A DNA stretch of 64,000 nucleotides from Drosophila persimilis. Taxonomy: Eukaryota; Arthropoda; Insecta; Diptera; Drosophilidae. Both the position numbers and the translations under genes were made by a program. Positions 46,864-58,200 of the stretch are shown here, in pieces (positions within the stretch are counted from its first letter, which is position 1; every line of letters begins with the position of its first letter). Location of the stretch: contig NW_020825317.1 in assembly GCF_003286085.1 (NCBI RefSeq), positions 3,100,001 to 3,164,000 of the forward strand. Direction: 5' to 3'. The notes under the pieces were generated by a model. That model searched no databases, had not been told where the DNA came from, and saw nothing but the letters and a program-made list of their open reading frames with translations.

Positions 46864-47184
46864 GTACATTGATCGTATGCAAAAATAGGTGATTGGTTCC
46901 TTATCTTTAAAACCTATTCAAATTAGGGAACAAATTAGGAAACGTTGGAAAAACAAATTTGCAAGCCAAGTTACTGGTCACAGTATTTGTAGATAGCAGA
47001 GATTACATTTTTGCAATAGAAATGTGTTAGTATTTTGTAAGCTATCAAAGCAATAAGACATGTTTGATAAATACATTTTTTGTACGCAAATTTGTTTTTC
47101 CAAAGTTTCCTAATTTTGTCCCTAATTTTAATAGGTTTTAGAGATAAGGAAGCAATCACCTATTTTTGCATACGATCAATGTAC
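46864..47184. mobile_element. Foldback MITE with 99-bp inverted arms
   Basis: Arms 46864-46962 (GTACATTGATCGTATGCAAA ... AAATTTGC) and 47086-47184 (its reverse complement) are about 93% identical, separated by a 123-bp spacer. The similarity continues weakly outward (TTTTACACGG / CGTGTAAAAA). No coding potential. Confidence 0.8.
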
Positions 47185-49267
47185 TTTTTTACACGACTGG
47201 GCAACCACTTCACTGTACATATTTTTACGTGCATTTACAAAATGTTCTATATTTTGGCTGTTTTCACATTAAACCAAAAAAGAAGAGTCGGATATAAAAA
47301 GGATCTTAAATCCTCTGATCGGGCTGCAGCCAAAAGAATTTCCAATTAAAACATGCAAACCAAAGACCAAGATATTCCATGAGGGTCTTTGGAGTCGCGT
47401 AAATTGCACAACTGGCGATGCATAGGGATGTGCACCACGTCTACAAAACGATTGACGAAAACAATATTATGATTTTGAAAGTAAGAATTAAGTGAGTATT
47501 ACCACATAGTACCATTACCCCAATTTATTACCTACCATTACCTATTAGTAATGTGTAAGTCCTAGCAAGATATCTTTCAACAAGTCTGGCAAAAAGATCA
47601 ATAAACTTAATCCGATACGATTTAAATAATTGAATACTTTAATACTATGCTGTACTTAGACTTTATGACATGGTCTTTGAATCAGAAACCAATTTCAATT
47701 GAAGGCCTTATACAAAGCCGCATGAAGTGGCGAACTACTTCCTCCTCCCAAAAGCTGTCTCCAGCTAAACAAAAGCCAATTCCCCAGGAAAAAATAAATA
47801 AAAAATTAATTGAAGGCGCCGCTTGTTCTATCACTTAATTTGTAAACCTCTATGCAAAAAAGAGAAATACCTTAAATAATAAATCGAATAATGCGTATTC
47901 TTTACACTCTACTATTAGAGAAGAGCGAAACTTATCAGCTTATAACCGTCAGCCGTCTTGTGTATGCGCATTTATCTCGCTCTGTATTGTTTATTGGCTT
48001 TATCATTTTATTGCCACAGGGAAATCGTTATTCTGTCTTATGCCCCTTTTTCTCTTCGTACAGCTGTGCCTGGTTATGGTGGAAATCGCTTAAAGGTAAA
48101 GGTAAAAAGATGGAACTTTTGTTTCCATCAGGTGACAAAATACATGTGCATACATATGTATCTTCAAGTATTATTATAGTTTTGGCATGATTTCTATGGA
48201 TTCCATTACTTTTAAGGCTACCGATTCAGATAGTAAGTACAGAGATATAATTACTCTACGGAAACATATCTTCCATTTAGTTGAAGAGAGATGCAACCGA
48301 TTTAACAGTTGTAAATATCTGGATTGGAACACTGCAAATGGTATAATATCAGTAATTTAGGTGAGGAGATCCCTGAAGGTAAGTTCTTGTTCTGGTCTGT
48401 CTGTAAAAAGAAGATCCCTGTAAAGCCAGGCGGCACTGTTGCATACACACTGATTTTCGTGTACATTTCTCCTGAATCACCCCATCCTAAAATGTTCCTC
48501 CTCCCCCATATGCTCTTCCGTTTTGAGTGTGTGGTGATTGTGTTATAAATAAAACTCAATCGTCAAATATTTACCCACTTTGAGAGAATTTATGGGTGCC
48601 AATCGTTAAACAATATTGCGAATTAGTTTTATTGTTCTGTCCCGAAGCGTTGCGTCGGTCACCTCAGGCGGTGCAGGGTGGGCCCGGCCGGTCCCGTGTT
48701 TGCCTTATACTCGTACCTTATCAGCCGACACATGTAATTATTGAAAAAGCAACTAAATAAATCGATCCGATCGGCAGACGAACGGGTTTAGCTCTTGACT
48801 TTTGTCAGTTGATTAAATGTTTCCAATGCGGTTATTATCACCGCTAAAACGAGGTCGAAAATTCCCAAGAGAGTGATGGCAGAGAATGTCAGAGAGAGAG
48901 TGAGAGACTATGGCTAATTAGCTAAGCATACAACACACAAATGCGATCAGTAAATTTGTTTATGGCTAAAAAACGAATTTAATTAACTGAATCAATACGA
49001 CACACAGCCACCGCAACGTCGTTGGTTGGTCGGTCGGCGGGGAGTTGAAAGTGGATTATCGCCGGGCCGATGATAAGCGACGATTAAAATCAAACAAAGA
49101 TCGTAATCGAAGACGACACTGCTCCCGTTACCGTTCGTTCTTCCCGGAGCCCAGCTCAAAAGCACCGCTCTCTAAATCTCCCACACCGCACACTCTCTGT
49201 CTGATTCGTTTTGGTGTTTCGCTGTTTTCCGAGCCGCTTTCATTCGCCTTTTGACCGCGTTCGCATA
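47185..49267. other. Upstream region and probable 5' UTR of the GH31 gene
   Basis: 47.2-48.9 kb: AT-rich, frames unrecognised. From about 48.95 kb GC content rises and the DNA has the CA/CG-rich look of a fly 5' UTR up to the ATG at 49268. No TATA or DRE placed with confidence. Confidence 0.4.
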
Positions 49268-52200
49268 ATGGCGCAATTGACAACGACGACTACGGCATCG
49301 GGGGCCGCGCAGGCGCTGAACGGCGAGTACCTGGACCTGTCCCTAGCCTATGCGGACGAGGATGAGCCAGAGTGCGAGCCCAAGCCGGAGCAGAGACAAC
49401 CGCTTCTGAATACGGCTGGAAGAAAGCCCTCGCTGAGCGAGCGGCGAAATGTAGATCTACCATATCTGCGGGTCGTCCACGAGAGGGACCGCGAACGCGA
49501 GCCGGAAACTGAAGCGACAACAGATTCGTCTCCCGACCAGTCCTCGACCTTTGCTCCCGGCCTGCGGCGCAACTCCATATCCATGCCGTCGGGCATTAAT
49601 GCCCTGGACCTGGAGGCCCTGCGCCTGCGGCATCAGATGCAGGCCCAAGATGCCCTGCACGAGGAAACCGTGAGTTTTTTTTATTTTCATTTCAATATCG
49701 CAAATTGTTTTGATCTATTGGGATATGAACAATCATCGTTGGCGTAATTCGTATTAAAAATGAAATCGCTAGGCGCCTCCACTTTGCGCGTGAGTTACAC
49801 AGAAAAATTCCCCCGAAAATAATACCCAAAACGTTAATTGACTTTTAATTATATAGTAGTAACTTGGCGAACAATCCACATGTGACAAAACTTGAAATTC
49901 AGTTAATGCAAACACGTTTCAGTGCCCTCAGCCATCACATGATTCCAGATGGTCCCATACATATGTACTTGTATTTTAGTGACCCCCCAAAATTTGTAGA
50001 TCAACATGATTGTTGGGAAATTGCATTCCCTTTACACAGCTGATTGTACATATGCATGTGTGTATGTATGTACATGTAGTATATCCGCACAAATTGAGTG
50101 ATCATACCCGATACTCGTGGAGTAAAAGGTTTAATACCCTACAATGGAAATTCATTGTGAACATCCAAAACATTTCTTTTTTTTGGCGGTAGGTTCATTA
50201 GAGGATTAGACTAGAACTGGGGCACAACGTTCAGGTATAAGACCGCTAAGGTGGTTAAGAAGCGTATTTGGCATGTGTGAAAATATCAAAATAACTTCAA
50301 AATGTTCAAAGAAAAATAGCATGGCTCCGTCTAAGCGGCTATGATCTGGCTATGGCTAGATAATATGTACATATGTACATATAATAAATATAAAAATTGC
50401 CATTCACTAAATTCGTCACACTAGCAAGTAATCGTGGACACAGAATACCACAATTTTTTCCTTTGGTATATTATTTTATTATTATATTATATTTTAGCCC
50501 GTTTTATATTAAAAGCAGAGATATAGCATTTAGAAAAAAACATTATTTCAAAGATACAGTCCACATTGTAGTACAGCAAGTAGCAGGTATTCCACAGTCT
50601 CCATTATAGCTCTATACTTGTTATTTGCATTCAGCGACGCGTTCAGTTTTTTCCGTGAGACATTAGGTTTATTTTCGATTTATTTGCACTACAACTGATT
50701 GTTAATGTCGGCGGCAGATGAGCAGATTGAAGCGATATATAAGTTACGCTAATTACGAAGGTGTGAATCAGGGCAGGGGGAAGGGACAGAAGGCAGATCG
50801 GGCAGGCCGGTGCCATCCGTCTAACTGGTTATCTGGTGTATGAGTGATTTACCTAAGCAATCATCAGCAATCCACACACTTGCGCCACCCCAGACATCAG
50901 CTGTGGGTTTATACGACCCCGCCCAGAGGTATGCAATGGTTTCCAGAGAGAGAGTTATAATTATCTATATTCGGTCAAAAATGCTCTTTACTCTCCCCAT
51001 ACAAATTATCTGGATCTTTCTCCATTCGATTTCCCAGAAGTTGAGTTAGGTTTTAACTTAATAAAGATAAGTATAAATGTAAACTTTGATGAATTTTATT
51101 GGGACAATTTTTGATCAAATCCACTGGACGTGAAATTGAGATTAAGAAATCTATCTTCGTAAAGATTGATAGCATTTTACATATATTTGTCTCAAATTCA
51201 GTCCCTCGATTGGTTTTCCGATAATGCAACATTGAGAACAGCTGAAAACCGGGTCGGAATCCATGTGAAACGGGTGTGATCTGGCTACGAAGCGGTTCAG
51301 AACTGGTGTCTGGTCTGCCAACCGGTTGCCGAACGATAATGCGAGTGCGCGAGAGCCCCTTCCAGGCGTAAAGTCTCCCGTTTGTGGCGAATCTCTGAGC
51401 CGCCGCCGCCACACCGCGGGACAGTTATTTATGGCCAGTAGTCACGATTAAAGGCTAAATCCGGCCGACACGGCGCTAGTCGATGGAAACAACGCCTGTA
51501 CGTAGCCAATCAGAGAGTGCTGGCCGCAATTAATTTACGACTGCGGGTTAATTCTATCAAAATCAAATTCCCACACGGGCCCCGTATTCCCGAGAGAAAC
51601 CATCCGATCCACTCAAGGTGTATTACATGCAAGGTGGGGCTTACAAAAGTGTCAGATTGTGGTTTAGTTGATATAATTTATCTTATAGCTGATGTTAATA
51701 ATTCCACCTACGCTATTTGAGAAATATTGACGGCAAACGCATAACGATACATGTACATATGTAACATATCCAATTCAATCGATTTTTCTGTTGGTAAAAT
51801 AAAAAAAAATGTTTTCTAACCTTGATAGCCTTAGTCAAAAAAAGAAGAAAGAAAAACAAATTGATTTTTTACGTGAATGACAAAATTTACCGATAGAAAT
51901 ACACTTTGTGCGCCAGCCAACCCGATCAACCTGCTCTCTTGCGCTCACAACTCTCTCAACGCCGTAGAGCGGTGGAATGGCGGAGAGCGCTGAGCCGGAG
52001 TGTGGGTGTCAATATTCACACTCAAACAAAGCAGTGACTGCTCTCCCAGAAACGCTGGCAGCACTGGCGAGCTATTAAAACGCATAAATTAAGGCGAACC
52101 CGGCGCCGCAAATACAATATTCAGGCAATAGCAATCCGGCAATTATCAAACGGACGGACAACTCCAGAGCATTAACAGCGCGATATCAGTGGAAGGTGTA

Positions 52201-55200
52201 CGTCCAACGGCAGCAGTTCTAGTGATAGTGATAGTGATTGAAAGTGTAATTGAGATTGCAACGGTACTTGGTCATCTGTAGAGAGTGTAAAGTCTGTGGG
52301 AGTCATATATCCATCCTGTACTAAATGTTGCTTTGATGATCAATGCTGAAATGAGCTCACCAAACTGCAGTCGCTTCACGCTTTCTAGTGTGATGCCGGA
52401 GGATCGACCACCTGAAAAGGATACACATATCGATAAGGATACAAATACAGAAATGGAAATGGCTACGGCTACGGATGAGGCAGGTACTAAGTGTGGCTCG
52501 GACCCCATCATTGCGTCAAAGAGTCTGTAGGAATTACATTTTTTTTTTGTGTATGGAAAAGGTTATTGTTGCCAAAAAATCGTTCTGTCCGTAATGGGAA
52601 ATTGTACTGTATTCTGTATACCAATCCTTAGCGAACGTCTGTTATCCAGTAAAGTGCTTTAGTGAGTAATATTCATCTTAATCGTCTACCGTATGTGACG
52701 ACGATGACTTGGAAAAACGATCTGCATGAAGGGCTTTAAATTCTCCGTTTCACTAGATTTCTACTTGGAATCTGCGGCCTTCCCGCTTATTGCATATTGA
52801 TACGAGTATCCGGTATCTGGAGACCTTGGCTGGGGGCTCCGTTCTGCGGTCAGTCGCGCAATCATGCTAATTGCACTCACCTCGCCAAACCTCTCGGAAC
52901 TCGGAACAGTAGGTGCCAAAAGGTACCCTAGTCCCCCAGTCTCACAACCCGCTCTCGATTTCCCCCGTCCCCACTCAGTTCGCCCTTACAATTAATGACT
53001 GTGTGGACTATCAATTTTTTATAGTAATAAAGTATAATATAAAATAACCCATTAATGGGGTGCTTTCAGATAGCCGATGATGCGACTTCAAGCCTGGGAA
53101 CGCCGGCCACTACGCCAGGCACCACCACGTTAAATACGCCGGATAAGGGCACAGGCGCTACCACCATTAATTTCGCTTCAACCCCCAACGATGATGACAG
53201 TGACGATGAGTTCGGGAATGTCAAGAAACGGGTTTATCGGTGAGTTGATAGTAAGGGAAGGGCTAGGACCCTTAAGGCTCTCATAGATATGCTTTCAAGA
53301 GAGGGAAGCCTAGAACTTAGAGAACTATCAGCCAGTGCATATTCTATTGTATTCCTAGATGATCACGAATGAGGAAATGCTTTCTTTGCACCCACCGTGC
53401 GGACTGGCAGTAGTTCAGATCCAGATCTTGTACGACTAAGTTTGATCTTAACCCAATTTATTCATATTCCACTTTGTGGCACGCTCAAAGCTCTTTGAGC
53501 ACATTGTGTACCATTGTGATTCATCGGGCAATTAGATTAATTAATAATAAGTCGCTGTTTTTGTCTCTCTGAACCAGACAGTAATTCGAATAATTTCTCG
53601 AACGACTGGAACGTGCCTTTCCCAACATTCCGGCAAATGGGGATTACAGAGTGGAGTGTCACTTACAGTTGCGGGCCATTTCCCCGCTAATTGAAATGCA
53701 ATTTGTATTCGATTCTAGATAGACCCCCACACCTCACCACCAATGGATGCAACGAGTGCATTTAGTGGCGCTGAAAATGTCTATCATTATTCCGCTTTTG
53801 ATTGCTGGCTTATATTACAGTCATTTTCTACTGCCTTAACATTCTCTTAACAGAGCAGAAAGCACTGCTGTTGAAAGCTGTCGAAAAGAACTGTAAGCCG
53901 AGCTTTAGCTTCTCCATGCAGGCAAACAAGTTTCTTTCGGGTAGAAAAGCTTTACACGCACACGCAAACAAACGAGAGCGCAGCAATTCAGCAGATTAAG
54001 CGCATTACACGGCCAGATACAAGGTGGGACAAGGACAGCGACAGCGAATCTCCAATCTGACGACAGTCTCCGATGCGATGATAAGTTAATTTGGAGGAAG
54101 CTTAAGCCAGACAGACAGCAGAGCAACGGCATCTCTATATTTCCATAAATGTACATATGTAGAACGGACACAGCAGAGGTCAACACAACAGAAGTGGTTA
54201 AAGACAATTGAAAAAACTTGAAGCTATACATATGTGCGAAAAAAGTCTCTCTCTATATATAAGTACATGTATACATATGTATTTATGTATAAAGATTCAC
54301 ATTTAAAGAGGCAGTCGCTAAGATTACAATTTAAAATACGGAACACCTATTCCTCAGCAAAATCAAAAGATTAAACTATTGTTTAACAAGAAAGAAAAGC
54401 AAGCTTGTTAAGGCTTTAGCTATCAGATCTATCGTTTCTGAGGCATTCTTATGGCAGATCAATCTCCCTTTTTTTTCAACTTCTTCAATTCCATCACTAT
54501 AGCCATCTAAGTCCTACGCTAAATTTGTTTTAAATGATATGATGATCCGATAACTTAAGGACATCTCGCTTTGGCCATTTCTCAAGCTTGATCTTGACAG
54601 GACACCTCCTGCAACCGTAGAAAAAACTTTATAGCACACTATAGTAAAGATATCCTGTAAGTAGCTACATCATTGGGCGGCACTGTTGCGACACATGTTG
54701 AGACAAGTGGCACAGGCACAGCTGTATAGTACTATAACTGTATCTGTATGTTAATGGCGCGCAATGATAGATATGAACGAAGCTCCCTCCGCTCAGTTGA
54801 TGATCGTGATTAGCCGTGATAACAACGCGAGAATATCTATCTCCCTGTAGACAGATCTCAACCGATCTATATATCTGTGGTATATCTGAAAAGTAGAAGT
54901 GTCTGTTCGAGCCGCGTTTTAATAGCAGTGTTTATGAGCCCAGCCAGGGTCCCGTCCCGCTTATCGCCGACAGTATTTTAAATTGTAAATAAATCAAACA
55001 AATACATACAGCCGCACTTCAAGTAAATATAATTATATGTACATATACTCGTTCGGGGTATCAGCAGCCTAGAGCAATGTCCCAGTTTATGCGCCAGTTT
55101 CTGTTTGGGGTTTCCAGATTTGTTTGCTACAGAGTTTTGCATACCAGCAATACAGATCCACAGATCCCAACCGATGCATATAATTTGTGTTATACACATT

Positions 55201-58200
55201 GAGAGTGGTCCATTGAGAATGGGAGTGCGAGTGCTCCCCATTTTCAAGAATGTTTTTCCGCTGTCGTCCGGCTCAAGTTCGTCTCAAGATGTTAACAAGC
55301 GCGGAGCGCCGATACGGGTGATAAGCTCTTCATCGCTATCGAGTGGGTGTGCCCTCAAATAGAGGGCTTTGGTTATGGGACACGTTCGCATCGAATGCCT
55401 CCGATGTGTGCCATATCTGATCGGGGGGTTTGACATGGGGCCATCTGTGCCACGCATCAGCTGACATCGGATGTATATATGGGGGCTATATGGGGCTTTC
55501 CTTATCGGGATCGTAAATGATTTTGGGCATTATCTACTCCCTGTCATATATCACACAGACAGCGACGTCTCTCTGACTGACTGTTTTCCGTTTTCCTTCA
55601 AGCGATCGCTTTCGCAACCGGAGACGTGCCTCGATCGCCCCTCTACCGGCCCTGCGACTCAACAGCAAAGAGATGTTGGCCAGCGATTTCGATACCCACA
55701 GCCTAGCCAGCAACCAGGCCTCGATAACAAGCGTCAACTCTCTGGCCAGCTTGTTGCGCGAAAAGATGCAGGTGAGTAAGAGGGAGATCTCTTAAAATAA
55801 TTTCGAAATTGAAGGGATCATTTTATCATCTCCTGTCCGTGTGTTTTTACTTAGGCCTTTCCCCAGCTAATACGCAAGAAGAAACGGGAGACTAAGGACT
55901 ACAAGATCAAGATATTCGTCATCATTATGTTCTTCATCATTATATTTCTGGTAAGCCCTTGAGTACTATCTCAGACAAGCTCCCAATGAGCCAGCGACTT
56001 ACACAATAAATTTCCCATAATGATGTTTGAAGTTGATATTTTTGTAATTGAAAATTTACTTCGTATGATTCTATATATTTAAAACATTTATTTATAATCA
56101 CACCTCATTATTTGATTTGATTTCTCTGCTCCTAAATAAACCAAACAACAACGAATTGCGAATGCCCATGGATCGATAAAAGTAATTTTTATTGACACGT
56201 GATATTGACAAGGGGGAAGGAAATGAATTAAATGACTAATTAACACTGACAACGTTTCCTATTACTTATTTTCAATTAATTAAACAATAATATTATTTGA
56301 GTTTAGCTCATTGAGGAAAATCGTTCAGACAAGTCCACTATCATACAACTTTTGTTAGTCCTCTTATAAATTCGGCAGCTCCTATTTTTATACCCGATAC
56401 TCAAAATGAGTATTGGGGTATATTAGATTTGTGGTCAAAGTGGATGTGTGTAACGTCCAGAAGGAATCGTTTCCGACCCCATAAAGTATATATATTCTTG
56501 ATCAGCATCAATAGCCGAGTCGATTGAGCCATGTCTGTCTGTCCGTCTATCCGTCTGTCCGTCCCCTTCAGCGCCTAATGCTCAAAGACTATAAGAGCTA
56601 GAGCAACGATGTTTTGGATCCAGACTTCTGTGATATGTCACTGCTACAAAAATATTTCAAAACTTTGCCCCGCCCACTTCCGCCCCCACAAGGGCGAAAA
56701 TCTGTGGCATCCACAATTTTAAAGATACGATAAAACCAAAAACGCAGAATCGTAGAGAATGACCATATCTTTTAGACTGCAGAATCTGAATTGGATCGTA
56801 TTATTATTATAACCAGCATCAAGAAAACAATTTCATTTTTTCTCGCCCTGTCTCTCTCTAACACACACGTAGCATAGGCGGCTTTGCTTAGAGTAAAACA
56901 TTAGCTACTAGATCTCAGAGACTATAAAAGCTAGAGCAACCAAATTTGGTATCCACACTCCTAATATATCGGACCGAGACGAGTTTGTTTCAAAATTTCG
57001 CCACACCCCCTTCCGAACCCGCAAAGGATGAAAATCTGGGGATATTCATAAATCTCAGAGACTATAAAAGCTAGAGTAACCAAATTTAATATCCGCACTT
57101 CTGTTAGATCTCACTATAAAACGTATATCTCAAAATTTCGCCCCACCCCCTTCCGCCTACACAAAGGACGAAAATCTGTTGCATCCACAATATTGCAGAT
57201 TCGAGAAAACTAAAAACGCAGAATCATAGAGAATGACCATATCTATCCGGTTGCTGAATCTGGATCAGATCGGATAATTTTTGTAGCCAAAAGCAAGAAA
57301 TCAATTGGCAGTGGCTACGCAGCGCCCGACGTCACGCTCAGACTGATTTTCTGTCTCTCTCGCACGCACTCTTTGTCGTGTCGTTTAATATTAGCGCCGT
57401 CTGCCGGAGGAGAGCCATACTGACTTAGTATCGGGTATAACTGTAGAGTTGCGGTGTCCGCAGCAACTCACAACGTTCCCCCTCGTTTTTTTTCCAAATT
57501 GTATATTGTTTTAAAAGTAGAAAAAAGTCAATTAAAAAGTTAACAATAAATATATAGCTTTAGTGGGTGAAATCATTGCCGGTCTACTGTGCAATCATAC
57601 CCAACGTAAACGCGAGTGCACCATCAATATGGGCAAGCTGTTTGAGTATCCGCAGCCCTACCAGTGCCATGCCAGATTCAGGTGTCGCCTCCAGAGACAG
57701 AAGTTCACCAGTTGGCAGTTGTACTTTTGGAAACTTTCCTAAACGAATCCCACGGCGGGCTTATTGGGACTTTAGCGCCACGAGGCGGACACGAAGGACA
57801 CGTGGTTGGATGCATTTTTGAAGTTAATTTTCCTGGGATCATTCCACGCTGATCGACTCCGCCCCAGCTTAGGCAAATGTCGGAGAGCTTTCAACTCTTT
57901 TCCGGTGGGCCAGCTAAAGCCCTTCATGGTCGTCGTCTTCGAGCCGATGTGCAGTGCAGACTATTTCTCGGATACCGGCAACATTCCTGGGTCCTCGGCC
58001 ACCCAAACCACCGATGTCATGGCTCTCCACATGTCCTCAGAGAAGCTGCTTCCACCACTACTGCTAACTATCGAGTCAGCTATCCAGAAATCGAACCTCC
58101 TGAGCCGTTGCGGCCATGCCTTCATGTGCATGGCCGTCATCCCCAAGGGTTGCGCGGGAGCCATCAAAAGGAAATATCTTTAGAAAAAGCTGAGCGTCAT

